DNA of 64,000 nt from Flavobacterium franklandianum (GTDB lineage: Bacteria; Bacteroidota; Bacteroidia; Flavobacteriales; Flavobacteriaceae), in the NCBI RefSeq assembly GCF_007097365.1, contig NZ_VJZR01000012.1, forward strand, positions 43,416-107,415, read 5' to 3'. The position numbers and the translations under genes are program-made. The notes under the pieces were generated by a model. That model was not told the DNA's origin and made no database searches. It was given only the letters and a program-made list of their open reading frames with translations. Of the stretch, positions 25,921 to 35,201 are shown piece by piece (within the stretch, counting starts at the first letter, position 1; each line of letters starts with the position of its first letter).

Positions 25921-27249
25921 TTACACTTCAATATTCAAGAATTCCATTCGAACGCTTCCTTCTTCATCAATTTTGGTCAAATGAATTTCTTGTAAAGTGT
26001 TGGCTAATTCTGGATTCCAAGGGGTTTTTACTCTTACGTAATTTTCGGTAAATCCGTGAATGTACCCTTCTTTATTTTCAGCTTCAAAAAGCACGGTTCT
26101 GTTAGTTCCAATTTGGCTTTCATAAAAAGCACGACGTTTTTTTACTGATAATCCGCGCAACATTTTGCTTCGTTTGGCTCGTACATTGGCAGGAACAATG
26201 CCTTCCATAACTGCAGCTTCGGTATTGTCACGCTCAGAATAGGTAAAAACGTGTAAATACGAAATATCCAAATCATTCAAAAAATGATATGTTTCCAAGA
26301 AATGCTCGTCCGTTTCACCTGGAAAACCAACTATTACATCAACACCAATACAAGCGTCTGGCATAACTTCACGAATTTTATTTACTCGTTCTGTGTAGAT
26401 TTCTCGAAGGTAACGACGTTTCATCAACTTCAGGATTTCATTGCTTCCAGATTGCAACGGAATATGAAAATGAGGTACAAAAGTGCGACTTTTAGACACA
26501 AATTCAATCGTTTCGTTTTTCAATAAATTGGGTTCGATGGAGGATATTCTCAATCTTTCGATTCCTTCTACTTTATCTAATTCTTGAACTAATTCTAAGA
26601 AAGTATGTTCGTGTTTTTTGTTTCCAAATTCCCCTTTTCCGTAATCGCCAATGTTCACACCAGTCAAGACGATTTCTTTAATTCCTTGTTCCGAAATTTC
26701 TTTGGCATTTTTCAACACATTTTCGAGTTCGTCACTTCTTGAAATCCCTCTGGCTAATGGAATCGTACAATAGGTACATTTGTAATCGCAACCGTCTTGC
26801 ACTTTCAAGAATGCACGAGTTCTGTCGCCAATGGAATAGCTGCCTACATAAAAATCGGCTTCTGCGATTTCGCAAGAATGGATTTCGCCAAAATCATTTT
26901 TCGACAAATCGTTGATGTAATCGGTAATTTTAAACTTTTCGGTAGCACCCAAAACCAAATCAACTCCATCAACATTGGCTAATTCTTCGGGTTTTAATTG
27001 GGCATAACAACCAATGGCAGCTACAAAAGCTTTGTCATTGAGCTTCATTGCTTTTCGCACGACCTGCTTGAATTGTTTGTCGGCATTTTCAGTAACCGAA
27101 CACGTATTAATGACATACATATCGGCTACTTCTTCAAAATCGACGCGATCAAAACCTTCGTCCTGAAAACTTCGGGCAATGGTTGAAGTTTCCGAAAAAT
27201 TTAATTTACAGCCTAGCGTGTAGAACGCTACTTTTTTTCTGTTTTCCAT
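25921..27249 (-). CDS. mtaB: tRNA t6A37 methylthiotransferase MtaB
   Basis: A 442-residue radical-SAM methylthiotransferase that adds a methylthio group to threonylcarbamoyl-adenosine 37 of ANN-decoding tRNAs. The N-terminal MTTase domain has Cys14, Cys50 and Cys81 for its second [4Fe-4S] cluster; the radical-SAM CxxxCxxC is CDYKCTYC (154-161). A C-terminal TRAM domain (NRTVLFEAENKEGYIHGFTE) follows. The YTLGCKLNFSE N-terminus distinguishes MtaB from MiaB and RimO. I chose the ATG at 27249 rather than the TTG at 27261. Confidence 0.94.
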   Translation of the reverse strand: MENRKKVAFYTLGCKLNFSETSTIARSFQDEGFDRVDFEEVADMYVINTCSVTENADKQFKQVVRKAMKLNDKAFVAAIGCYAQLKPEELANVDGVDLVLGATEKFKITDYINDLSKNDFGEIHSCEIAEADFYVGSYSIGDRTRAFLKVQDGCDYKCTYCTIPLARGISRSDELENVLKNAKEISEQGIKEIVLTGVNIGDYGKGEFGNKKHEHTFLELVQELDKVEGIERLRISSIEPNLLKNETIEFVSKSRTFVPHFHIPLQSGSNEILKLMKRRYLREIYTERVNKIREVMPDACIGVDVIVGFPGETDEHFLETYHFLNDLDISYLHVFTYSERDNTEAAVMEGIVPANVRAKRSKMLRGLSVKKRRAFYESQIGTNRTVLFEAENKEGYIHGFTENYVRVKTPWNPELANTLQEIHLTKIDEEGSVRMEFLNIEV

Positions 27250-27293
27250 AAAATAGCTCAATTAATGAAATCGTTGTCAAAAAATTGAGTGTG

Positions 27294-27301
27294 CAAATTT
27301 A
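27294..27301 (-). promoter_or_regulatory. -7 promoter box of mtaB
   Basis: Minus-strand TAAATTTG, followed by CACACTCAA. The same 17-base stretch occurs before rpmE2 (29090-29097), so the two promoters share both box and initial transcribed region. Confidence 0.65.
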
Positions 27302-27353
27302 CGAACAAAAACTTTAAAAAGAAATCATTAATTTGCATAGAAAATGAACAAAT

Positions 27354-27383
27354 AAAAAACCACAATTACTTTCGCAATTGTGG
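27354..27383 (-). terminator. intrinsic terminator of the GlmU-like gene
   Basis: Minus-strand stem CCACAATT/AATTGTGG followed by six T, 32 bp past the stop codon. Confidence 0.88.
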
Positions 27384-27414
27384 CTATTTAAATTTCGATT
27401 AGATTATTTTCAAA

Positions 27415-28590
27415 TTACTCTTTCCTCCAAATTTTGGTTTCGTCAAAAACGTGTTGCAAAATAGCGGCTTCTTTCTCGTCAAAGTCAATATTCCTGCGAC
27501 TCATTACTAATCGAGCGGTTTCAAAAGCTTTCCGGGTCATATACACAGTAGTACCTGCAGGCCCACCCCAAGAAAAACTCGGCACGAAGTTGCGTGGAAA
27601 TCCAGCACCAAAAATATTGGCACTTACTCCTACCACGGTTCCTGTGTTGAACATGGTGTTGATACCACATTTGCTGTGGTCTCCCATCATTAATCCACAG
27701 AATTGAAGTCCCGTTTTTTCAAAACTTTCGGTTTCATAATCCCACAGTTTGACTTCTTCGTAATTATTTTTTAAGTTAGACGTATTAGTGTCGGCACCAA
27801 TATTACACCATTCGCCTAGTACAGAATTTCCCAAAAACCCATCGTGACCTTTGTTAGAATAGGCAAATAATACCGCATTATTTACTTCTCCTCCAATTTT
27901 TGAAAAAGGACCAACGGTGGTTGCCCCATATATTTTTGCCATCATCTTCACGATAGCTCCTTCACACAAAGCAAAAGGGCCACGAATGACAGTGCCTTCC
28001 ATAATTTCGGAATTTTTTCCAATATAAATTGGTCCATTTGTAGCATTCAAAGTTACAAACTCCAACTTTGCTCCTTCTTCAATAAATATATTTTCTTTAT
28101 CTATTACATTAACACTCTTAGGAATGGGTTGCGATTTTCGATCTTCGGTTAAAAGCTCAAAATCTTCTTTAATCGCAGCCGCATTTTTGGAAAAGATATC
28201 ATACGAATGCTCGATTCTCAAACAGTCACATTCGAATTCTATAATTTCATAAGAGTCAAAATTCACTTCCTCTTGTTCTTCATTTGTAAAAAAGGCAATT
28301 ACATCCTCGCCTTTGAAAATAGCTTGATTAGAAGTTAGATTACTGACCATTTCGGCCAAAATTACATTGGGAAGAAAGGATGCGTTTATCATTACATTCT
28401 CTTCCATTTCCACCATTGGAAATTTATCCGACAAATACTCCTCGGTTAATGTCGTCGTGGTCGAACCCAAACGCATTTCCCATTTTTGACGAATGGTCAT
28501 AATACCAATAAGAATATCAGCAACTGGACGTGTAAAGGTAAAAGGCAACAAAGCATTTCTAGCTGGTCCGTCAAAAAGTATATAATTCAT
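27415..28590 (-). CDS. GlmU-family sugar nucleotidyltransferase-like protein
   Basis: A 391-residue protein of the putative GlmU family found across Bacteroidota. The N-terminal part (MNYILFDGPARNALLPFTFTRPVAD) replaces the usual nucleotidyltransferase signature, and the C-terminal half is a left-handed beta-helix with hexapeptide-like repeats (IYIGKNSEIMEGTVIRGP, NAVLFAYSNKGHDGFLGNS, GINTMFNTGTVVGVSANIFG). Biochemical activity of this family is not settled. I chose ATG 28590, matching the conserved NYILFD start, over the longer ORF start. Confidence 0.88.
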   Translation of the reverse strand: MNYILFDGPARNALLPFTFTRPVADILIGIMTIRQKWEMRLGSTTTTLTEEYLSDKFPMVEMEENVMINASFLPNVILAEMVSNLTSNQAIFKGEDVIAFFTNEEQEEVNFDSYEIIEFECDCLRIEHSYDIFSKNAAAIKEDFELLTEDRKSQPIPKSVNVIDKENIFIEEGAKLEFVTLNATNGPIYIGKNSEIMEGTVIRGPFALCEGAIVKMMAKIYGATTVGPFSKIGGEVNNAVLFAYSNKGHDGFLGNSVLGEWCNIGADTNTSNLKNNYEEVKLWDYETESFEKTGLQFCGLMMGDHSKCGINTMFNTGTVVGVSANIFGAGFPRNFVPSFSWGGPAGTTVYMTRKAFETARLVMSRRNIDFDEKEAAILQHVFDETKIWRKE

Positions 28591-28609
28591 AGTATGTTTT
28601 TTGATAGGA

Positions 28610-28625
28610 ACAAGTCGCGACTTGT
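28610..28625. repeat. 16-bp perfect palindrome in the GlmU-like leader
   Basis: ACAAGTCGCGACTTGT lies between a minus-strand -7 box (28642-28649, TAACTTTG) and the ATG at 28590, hence inside the predicted 5' leader. Confidence 0.75.
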
Positions 28626-28641
28626 CCGTACTTATAGATTT

Positions 28642-28649
28642 CAAAGTTA
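28642..28649 (-). promoter_or_regulatory. -7 promoter box of the GlmU-like gene
   Basis: Minus-strand TAACTTTG matches TAnnTTTG, 51 bp before the ATG. Confidence 0.55.
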
Positions 28650-28673
28650 CAAAGTTTTGGACGCAATAAAAAT

Positions 28674-28701
28674 AAAAAAAGTCCCGATAAAATCGGGACT
28701 T
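28674..28701 (-). terminator. intrinsic terminator of rpmE2
   Basis: Minus-strand AAGTCCCGAT/ATCGGGACTT with a TTT loop, followed by seven T. Confidence 0.9.
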
Positions 28702-28725
28702 CGTATATTATTAAACTGATAAATA

Positions 28726-28977
28726 TTATTTACCGTGTTTAGCGTATTTAGTTTTGAATTTATCAATACGTCCTGCAGTGTCGATAAGTTTAGATTTACC
28801 TGTGTAAAAAGGGTGAGAAGTTCTAGAGATCTCCATTTTCACAACTGGATATTCAACACCGTCAACAGTGATTGTTTCTCTTGTATCTGCAGTAGATTTA
28901 GTGATAAAAACGTCTTCATTTGACATGTCTTTAAATGCAACTAATCTGTAATTTTCTGGGTGAATTCCTTTTTTCAT
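28726..28977 (-). CDS. rpmE2: 50S ribosomal protein L31 type B
   Basis: An 83-residue ribosomal protein bL31 (MKKGIHPENYRLVAFKDMSN, EISRTSHPFYTGKSKL, DTAGRIDKFKTKYAKHGK). It lacks the zinc-binding CxxC motif, so it is the type B (zinc-independent) form. It is monocistronic, with a promoter at 29090-29097 and a terminator after the stop. The 112-nt leader contains a small hairpin-prone stretch but no clear known autoregulatory structure. Confidence 0.96.
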   Translation of the reverse strand: MKKGIHPENYRLVAFKDMSNEDVFITKSTADTRETITVDGVEYPVVKMEISRTSHPFYTGKSKLIDTAGRIDKFKTKYAKHGK

Positions 28978-29089
28978 CTTTATTTATTTATTTTTTGAGC
29001 GTTTTAATTTTGAAGCTTTCTCGATTTCGAAAAAGGTGTAAATGCAACTACTCGTTTTGTTTAAAACCTAATTATTTATTTTGAGTGTG

Positions 29090-29097
29090 CAAATTTA
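29090..29097 (-). promoter_or_regulatory. -7 promoter box of rpmE2
   Basis: Minus-strand TAAATTTG, followed by CACACTCAA as at mtaB. Confidence 0.65.
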
Positions 29098-29165
29098 CAC
29101 TAATTTTTCAATAATCAAATGTTTAGTTTGATTTTTTTTATAAACGTAAAAAACGAATTTTACCC

Positions 29166-29193
29166 TTGAATAAATTGGGAATTGTTATATTTG
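29166..29193 (+). promoter_or_regulatory. promoter of the DUF4199-GT2 operon
   Basis: -33 TTG (29166-29168), 17-bp spacer, -7 TATATTTG (29186-29193), 28 bp before the ATG. Confidence 0.75.
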
Positions 29194-29220
29194 TAGATTA
29201 TTAAATAAAAACTTTCAATT

Positions 29221-29748
29221 ATGAACGAAATTATAAAGAAAAACGGAATTTCTTATGGGATTATTACAGGTGTTGTAAGCGCATTGATTACAACAGCTAT
29301 TTATTCAATTGATTTAAATTTATTTGTAAAATGGTGGCTTGGGATTATAATATTCTTAGTTTACATCACTATTGGAATAATTTTATTATCAAAAACCAAA
29401 AAAGAATTAAAAGGTATCTTCTCATTTAAAGAGGCTTTTACTACTTATTTTATTTCTGCTGTTATTGGAATATTGATTTCTGTAGGTTTCAATATCCTTT
29501 TATTTAATGTTATTGACCCTTCGGCAAAGGATTCAATAAATGAAATTGTCATTAAATACACTGCCGAAACTATGCAAAATTTTGGCGCTCCATCGGCTTC
29601 AATCGCTGAGGCGGTTAAAAAAATGGAAGAAAACAATCCATATTCTACAATTGAACTATTAAAGAGTTCTATTTTTAGCATGGCAGGAAGTGCTCTTTTT
29701 GGATTATTATTAGCTTTAATCTTTAAAAGCAAACCTACTCAAGAATAA
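29221..29748 (+). CDS. DUF4199 domain-containing membrane protein
   Basis: A 175-residue membrane protein with four predicted helices (GIITGVVSALITTAIYSI, WWLGIIIFLVYITIGIILL, FISAVIGILISVGFNILLF, MAGSALFGLLLALIF) and a periplasmic loop between the third and fourth. It matches DUF4199, a Bacteroidota membrane family of unknown function that is often found immediately upstream of a GT2 gene. The GT2 begins 7 bp after its stop. Confidence 0.88.
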   Translation: MNEIIKKNGISYGIITGVVSALITTAIYSIDLNLFVKWWLGIIIFLVYITIGIILLSKTKKELKGIFSFKEAFTTYFISAVIGILISVGFNILLFNVIDPSAKDSINEIVIKYTAETMQNFGAPSASIAEAVKKMEENNPYSTIELLKSSIFSMAGSALFGLLLALIFKSKPTQE

Positions 29749-29755
29749 AAAATAA

Positions 29756-30709
29756 ATGAATTTATCCATACTCATACCCCTTCTCAACGAAGACGAATCA
29801 ATCAAAGAATTGTACACTTGGATTATCTCGGTAATGAAATCCAACAATTATTCGTACGAAGTTATTTTTATAGACGATGGAAGTTCTGACAATTCTTGGA
29901 CAATTATCGAAGAATTAGCATCCGAAAATCCGAATGTAAAAGGCATTCGTTTTATGAAAAACTTTGGAAAATCACAAGCCTTACACGCTGGTTTTGCCAA
30001 AGCCCAAGGCGATGTCATCATCACGATGGATGCTGATTTACAAGACAGTCCCGAAGAAATTCCGGGCTTGTACGAAATGATTACAGCCCAAAATTATGAT
30101 TTGGTTTCCGGTTGGAAAAAGAAAAGATACGATTCAATAGTTTCAAAAAATCTTCCTTCTAAATTATTCAATTGGGCTGCCAGAAAAACTTCGGGTGTAG
30201 AATTGAACGATTTTAATTGCGGATTGAAAGCTTACAAAAATATTGTTGTGAAAAACGTGGAGGTTTCGGGCGAAATGCACCGTTACATTCCGGTTTTGGC
30301 AAAAAATGCCGGTTTTGGAAAAATTGGCGAAAAAGTGGTGCAACACCAAGCCCGGAAATACGGAGAGACCAAATTTGGAATGGATCGTTTCGTCAATGGT
30401 TTTCTGGATTTAATCACAATTTGGTTTCTGTCCCGTTTTGGAAAAAGACCAATGCACTTGTTTGGTGCTTTAGGGTCAATAATGTTTATTATTGGATTCT
30501 TTGCTGCTGGTTTTATCGGATGTTCTAAACTTTACCATATGTACAACGGAATGCGATATAGTTTAGTAACCAACAATCCTTGGTTTTATATTTCGTTGAC
30601 CACAATGATTTTAGGAACACAATTATTCTTGGCTGGATTTCTTGGCGAAATTATTTTAAGAACCAAGAACAATGAGGAACGCTATAAGGTTTCGAAGGAA
30701 ATAAATTAA
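29756..30709 (+). CDS. GT2 polyprenyl-phosphate glycosyltransferase (DPM/GtrB-like)
   Basis: A 317-residue family 2 glycosyltransferase: LSILIPLLNEDESIKELY (3-20), DDGSSDN (40-46), DADLQDSPEEIPG (92-104) and GWKKKRYDSIVSK. Two C-terminal helices follow (LFGALGSIMFIIGFFAAGF, WFYISLTTMILGTQLFLAG). It is a paralogue of the gene at 17349 and probably makes a polyprenyl-phosphate hexose. Its pairing with DUF4199 in one operon suggests a common membrane task. Confidence 0.92.
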   Translation: MNLSILIPLLNEDESIKELYTWIISVMKSNNYSYEVIFIDDGSSDNSWTIIEELASENPNVKGIRFMKNFGKSQALHAGFAKAQGDVIITMDADLQDSPEEIPGLYEMITAQNYDLVSGWKKKRYDSIVSKNLPSKLFNWAARKTSGVELNDFNCGLKAYKNIVVKNVEVSGEMHRYIPVLAKNAGFGKIGEKVVQHQARKYGETKFGMDRFVNGFLDLITIWFLSRFGKRPMHLFGALGSIMFIIGFFAAGFIGCSKLYHMYNGMRYSLVTNNPWFYISLTTMILGTQLFLAGFLGEIILRTKNNEERYKVSKEIN

Positions 30710-30777
30710 AAACTTGAGAACACAATTTGTGACCTCAAAACATTATAAAAAATATTCAATTTTAAAAAATAAATAAA

Positions 30778-32505
30778 ATGGAAATCAAACAAAACATTTT
30801 AGACGCAGTAAACGAATGGCTTACGCCAACATTTGACACAAAAACACAAGAAGCAGTTATCGAAATGATGACTTCTTCGCCAAAAGATTTAGAAGAAAGT
30901 TTTTATAAAAATTTGGAATTTGGAACAGGCGGAATGCGCGGTGTTATGGGCGTTGGAAACAATCGCATCAACAAATACACGCTTGGAAAAAGCACCCAAG
31001 GACTTTCGGATTATTTAAAAATTGCTTTTCCGAACCAACCTTTGAAGGCCGTTATCGCTTTTGACTGTCGTCATAACAGCAAGACTTTGGCAAAAACTGT
31101 GGCCGATGTTTTCTCTGCGAATGGCATTCAAGTGTATTTATTTTCGGATTTGCGACCAACTCCAGAATTGTCTTTTGCGCTTAAATATTTAGGTTGTCAA
31201 TGTGGAATTGTATTAACTGCATCGCACAATCCACCGGAATACAACGGTTACAAAGTATATTGGGAAGATGGTGGTCAAATCGTGCCTCCGCAAGATGGAG
31301 ACATCATTAACACCATCGAAAATTTGAATTACAACCAAATTAAGTTTGACGCCAACGAAGATTTGATACAATATATCGATACAGAAATCGACCAAGCTTT
31401 CATCAAATCGACTATCGAAAATGCAAGTTTTGGAACATCGCAAGAAGCCAAAGACAATTTGAATATTGTATTTACTTCATTACATGGAACTTCGATTACT
31501 TTAGTTCCTGATACTTTTTTGCAAGCGAGATATAAAAACGTACATATCGTTGAAGAACAAAGAGTCCCAAATGGCGACTTTCCAACGGTGAAATCACCAA
31601 ATCCTGAAGAGCCGGAGGCGTTGGCAATGGCAATGGCATTAGCTGACAAAACCAACTCGGATATTGTTGTTGGAACCGACCCAGATTGCGACAGATTGGG
31701 CGTTGCAGTTCGAAATAACGAAGGCAAAATGACTTTGTTGAACGGAAACCAAACGATGATTTTGATGACTGCATTTCTATTGAAAGAATGGAAAAAAGAG
31801 GACAAAATCAACGGAAAACAATTTGTGGGTTCGACTATTGTTTCCACTCCAATGATTATGGAATTGGCGACAGCTTATGGCGTAGAATGCAAAGTAGGTC
31901 TGACGGGTTTCAAATGGATTGCTAAAATGATCAAAGATTTCCCGGAATTAGAATTCATTGGTGGTGGCGAAGAAAGTTTTGGATATATGGTAGGCGATGC
32001 TGTTCGTGATAAGGATGCAGTAGCAGCCACTTTATTGATTTGCGAATTGGCGGCTCAAGCCAAAGCTAGCGGAAGTTCTATTTACAAAGAATTACAACAA
32101 TTATATGTAGAACACGGTTTCTATAAAGAGCATTTGATTTCGATTACCAAAAAAGGAATGGAAGGTTTAGCTCAAATCAATCAAATGATGGTAGATTTAC
32201 GTGAAAATCCTGTGAAAGAAATCAACGGACAACGTGTGATTATGTTGGAAGATTACAAATCATCTGTTGCTAAAAATCTATTGACAGGCGAAGAAGAAAC
32301 GATGAACATTCCAAAATCGGACGTTTTGATTTATTATACTGAAGACGGTTCGAAAATTTGTGCTAGACCAAGTGGAACAGAACCAAAAATTAAATTTTAC
32401 ATCAGTGTAAATTCGCAATTGGATAACGTTCAAGATTTCACCGAAGTGGAAACTATTCTTGATAATAAAATCAAAAACATCATTGCTGCTATGCAGTTGA
32501 GTTAA
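30778..32505 (+). CDS. phosphosugar mutase (phosphoglucomutase/phosphomannomutase)
   Basis: A 575-residue alpha-D-phosphohexomutase that interconverts hexose 1- and 6-phosphates. The phosphoserine loop is TASHNPPEYNGYK (147-159), the metal loop is DPDCDRLG (near residue 300), the sugar-binding loop is GGGEESFGY, and the phosphate-binding loop is RPSGTEPKIK near the C-terminus. The extra N-terminal segment (EFGTGGMRGVMGVG) and overall length match the PGM2/PMM2-type enzymes of Bacteroidota. Its product feeds sugar-nucleotide synthesis. Confidence 0.94.
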   Translation: MEIKQNILDAVNEWLTPTFDTKTQEAVIEMMTSSPKDLEESFYKNLEFGTGGMRGVMGVGNNRINKYTLGKSTQGLSDYLKIAFPNQPLKAVIAFDCRHNSKTLAKTVADVFSANGIQVYLFSDLRPTPELSFALKYLGCQCGIVLTASHNPPEYNGYKVYWEDGGQIVPPQDGDIINTIENLNYNQIKFDANEDLIQYIDTEIDQAFIKSTIENASFGTSQEAKDNLNIVFTSLHGTSITLVPDTFLQARYKNVHIVEEQRVPNGDFPTVKSPNPEEPEALAMAMALADKTNSDIVVGTDPDCDRLGVAVRNNEGKMTLLNGNQTMILMTAFLLKEWKKEDKINGKQFVGSTIVSTPMIMELATAYGVECKVGLTGFKWIAKMIKDFPELEFIGGGEESFGYMVGDAVRDKDAVAATLLICELAAQAKASGSSIYKELQQLYVEHGFYKEHLISITKKGMEGLAQINQMMVDLRENPVKEINGQRVIMLEDYKSSVAKNLLTGEEETMNIPKSDVLIYYTEDGSKICARPSGTEPKIKFYISVNSQLDNVQDFTEVETILDNKIKNIIAAMQLS

Positions 32506-32529
32506 TTAAATACAACTAATTTTTTCTAA

Positions 32530-32559
32530 AGACCCGATAGCTCAAAAGCTTTCGGGTCT
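32530..32559 (+). other. stem-loop without T tract
   Basis: AGACCCGATAGCT/AGCTTTCGGGTCT with a CAAA loop lies between the mutase and the ABC exporter. No T run follows, so it may stabilise or attenuate rather than terminate. Confidence 0.55.
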
Positions 32560-32581
32560 CATAAGGTAAAAACCAATTTAA

Positions 32582-34450
32582 ATGAGTAATTTCAAAAAAA
32601 TAGTTCCCTTCATAATTCCGTATAAAAAATATGCTTACGCAAACATATTTTTCAATGTATTGTATGCTCTTTTTGGAACCCTGTCTTTTGTATCATTAAT
32701 TCCTATGATGCAAGTTTTATTTGACCAAACTAAGAAGAATTTAATAAAACCTATTTATGAAGGATTTATAAATACAGGACATTTTGTTGAGGACACAAAA
32801 CTTTTTTTTGAGAGCACAAAACTTTTTTTTGAGAATTATTTATCCTATTACATAACAAATACAACACAAACATTTGGCGTAGGTTACACCTTGTCTATTA
32901 TGGTGGTTGTGATAATATCTGTTTTTTTATTAAAAAATTTGAGTGATTATTTAGCAATGTTTTTTATCACTTTTTTGAGAAATGGTGTTTTGAGAGATAT
33001 GCGAAATGCTATGTATAAAAAAACCATCAATTTGCCTATTTCCTTCTTTTCCGAAAAAAGAAAAGGAGATACCATTTCAAGGATTTCTGCCGATGTAAAT
33101 GAAGTTCAAAATTCCTTCCTTTCTATTCTTGAAATTGCTGTAAAAGAGCCATTGACCATCATTTTTACGATCATTGCAATGCTTATGATAAGTTCAAAAC
33201 TAACTCTTTTTGTGTTTGTTTTCATTCCAATTTCGGGTTATGTTATTTCACTTATTGGAAAACAATTAAAAAAGAAATCAACGCGAGCTCAAAACGAACA
33301 AGGCATATTTTTATCGACTATCGAAGAAACCCTTGGCGGATTGAAAGTGGTAAAAGGCTATAATTCTGAGAACTATTTCAACAAAATATTCCAAGAATCG
33401 ACGGAACGATTTTTTGTTTTATCAAATAGCATTGGCAACAGACAAAATCTAGCTTCACCAGCAAGCGAATTTATGGGAATTATGGTTATCGCTATTTTGC
33501 TTTGGTACGGTGGACATATGGTTTTGATAGAAAAAACATTGAATGGCGCTTCATTTATTGCTTATATGGGGTTGGCTTATAATATTTTGACTCCTGCAAA
33601 AGCCATATCCAAAGCATCTTATGCTATCAAAAGAGGAAATGCAGCAGCAGAACGCGTATTGGAAATTCTCGAACAAGAAAACACAATTACCAGTAAAATT
33701 GATGCTGTAGAAAAATCAACTTTTCATTCTGAAATTGTGCTACAAAACATCAACTTCAAATACGAAGAAGAAACCGTTTTAAAGAACTTTTCACTCGAAG
33801 TTAAAAAAGGACAAACCGTGGCGCTTGTGGGTCAATCTGGAAGTGGAAAAAGTACGATTGCCAATTTATTGACTCGTTTTTATGATGTGAATGATGGAAC
33901 AATTACTATTGATGCTGTTAATATTAAAGATTTGAATTTGCAGTCTCTTCGGGGTTTGATGGGATTGGTAACCCAAGACAGTATTTTGTTTAATGACACC
34001 ATAAAAGCCAATATTTCGCTAGGAAAACTAGACGCAACCGACGATGAAATTATCGAAGCCTTGAAAATTGCTAATGCTTATGAATTTGTCCAAAATTTAC
34101 CACTTGGAATTTACACCAACATTGGCGACAGCGGAAACAAACTTTCGGGCGGTCAAAAACAACGATTGTCTATTGCTCGAGCAGTTTTGAAAAATCCACC
34201 GATTATGATTTTGGACGAAGCCACTTCAGCTTTGGACACTGAAAGTGAAAAATTCGTGCAAGTGGCGTTAGAAAATATGATGCAAAACAGAACTTCGATT
34301 GTGATTGCACACCGTCTTTCGACCATTCAAAAAGCAGACAAGATTGTGGTAATGCAAAAAGGAGAAATCGTCGAACAAGGAACTCACGAAGAACTGATTG
34401 CCTTAAACGGAACATATACCAAATTGGTAACGATGCAGTCGTTTGAATAA
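32582..34450 (+). CDS. ABC exporter, fused permease-ATPase (MsbA/lipid-A type)
   Basis: A 622-residue ABC half-transporter with six N-terminal membrane helices (ABC_membrane type 1) and a C-terminal nucleotide-binding domain: Walker A VGQSGSGKST (near 415-424), signature LSGGQKQR (near 520), Walker B IMILDEATSALD (near 541) and the H-loop VIAHR. It is close in design to MsbA/McjD-like exporters of lipids or peptides. An in-frame 21-bp tandem repeat near residues 72-85 (TKLFFES/TKLFFEN) lies in the first periplasmic loop. Confidence 0.93.
   Translation: MSNFKKIVPFIIPYKKYAYANIFFNVLYALFGTLSFVSLIPMMQVLFDQTKKNLIKPIYEGFINTGHFVEDTKLFFESTKLFFENYLSYYITNTTQTFGVGYTLSIMVVVIISVFLLKNLSDYLAMFFITFLRNGVLRDMRNAMYKKTINLPISFFSEKRKGDTISRISADVNEVQNSFLSILEIAVKEPLTIIFTIIAMLMISSKLTLFVFVFIPISGYVISLIGKQLKKKSTRAQNEQGIFLSTIEETLGGLKVVKGYNSENYFNKIFQESTERFFVLSNSIGNRQNLASPASEFMGIMVIAILLWYGGHMVLIEKTLNGASFIAYMGLAYNILTPAKAISKASYAIKRGNAAAERVLEILEQENTITSKIDAVEKSTFHSEIVLQNINFKYEEETVLKNFSLEVKKGQTVALVGQSGSGKSTIANLLTRFYDVNDGTITIDAVNIKDLNLQSLRGLMGLVTQDSILFNDTIKANISLGKLDATDDEIIEALKIANAYEFVQNLPLGIYTNIGDSGNKLSGGQKQRLSIARAVLKNPPIMILDEATSALDTESEKFVQVALENMMQNRTSIVIAHRLSTIQKADKIVVMQKGEIVEQGTHEELIALNGTYTKLVTMQSFE
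32795..32836 (+). repeat. in-frame 21-bp tandem duplication with T8 tracts
   Basis: Two 21-bp copies (32795-32815, 32816-32836), differing at the last two bases, each hold a run of eight T and encode TKLFFES then TKLFFEN within the exporter's first loop. Confidence 0.9.
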
Positions 34451-34499
34451 TAATTAAAATTTTAGACTTTTGGTTTTATAAAAACGAAATTTAACAGCA

Positions 34500-35201
34500 A
34501 TGTATCTTAACAACAAAAACATAAGTCTTCCCGAAGATCCCGACACCGTTGTTTGGAAATACTTGGACTTGTCAAAGTTTCTTGATTTACTAATGTCACA
34601 GAAACTTTTTATGTCGCGTTCGGATAAGTTTGAAGATCAATACGAAGGAACTTTTAGCGAACCAACCTACGAGGAAATAAAAAAACTTTCTGTAAATAAT
34701 CCTGAATTTCTTAATTATTACAAATCACATCGCGAAAAAGTAGCCGTCAGTAGTTGGCACATCAACGAATACGAATCGTTTGCAATGTGGCAAATTTTCA
34801 CTCAAAACAGTGAAGGTTTAGCGATACAATCTACGATTGGAAGATTACAAAATGCTGTAATTCCGGAAAAAAAATACGATCAGTACATTGGCGAAGTGAA
34901 CTATATTGATTACAAAAAAGAGTACATTCCGTTTGACGATATGTTTTTCCCTTTCTTATTCAAGCGAAAAAGTTTTCAGTACGAGAGAGAAGTTCGCATC
35001 ATTTCGGATGTGACTCAAAGCAACATCAAATTGAACGATGGTCTAAAAATAAATGTGGACATCAATCAATTAATTGAAAAAATCTACATCCATCCCAAGT
35101 CAGAAAACTGGTATAAAAACCTCGTAATTCAATTGGTAAAACAATTGGGTTTCGATTTTACGATAGAAAAATCAGATTTGGAGAGTGATATTTTGATTTG
35201 A
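34500..35201 (+). CDS. DUF2971 domain-containing protein
   Basis: A 233-residue cytosolic protein matching DUF2971: VWKYLDLSKFLDLLMSQKLF, MSRSDKFEDQYEGTFSEP, SSWHINEYESFAMWQIFTQ and FQYEREVRIISD are the family's ordered landmarks. The family has no settled function; it is scattered in accessory regions and some members appear near defence genes. Its stop codon abuts the stop of the convergent TonB receptor gene (no gap), so the two transcripts must overlap in their 3' regions. Confidence 0.87.
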   Translation: MYLNNKNISLPEDPDTVVWKYLDLSKFLDLLMSQKLFMSRSDKFEDQYEGTFSEPTYEEIKKLSVNNPEFLNYYKSHREKVAVSSWHINEYESFAMWQIFTQNSEGLAIQSTIGRLQNAVIPEKKYDQYIGEVNYIDYKKEYIPFDDMFFPFLFKRKSFQYEREVRIISDVTQSNIKLNDGLKINVDINQLIEKIYIHPKSENWYKNLVIQLVKQLGFDFTIEKSDLESDILI

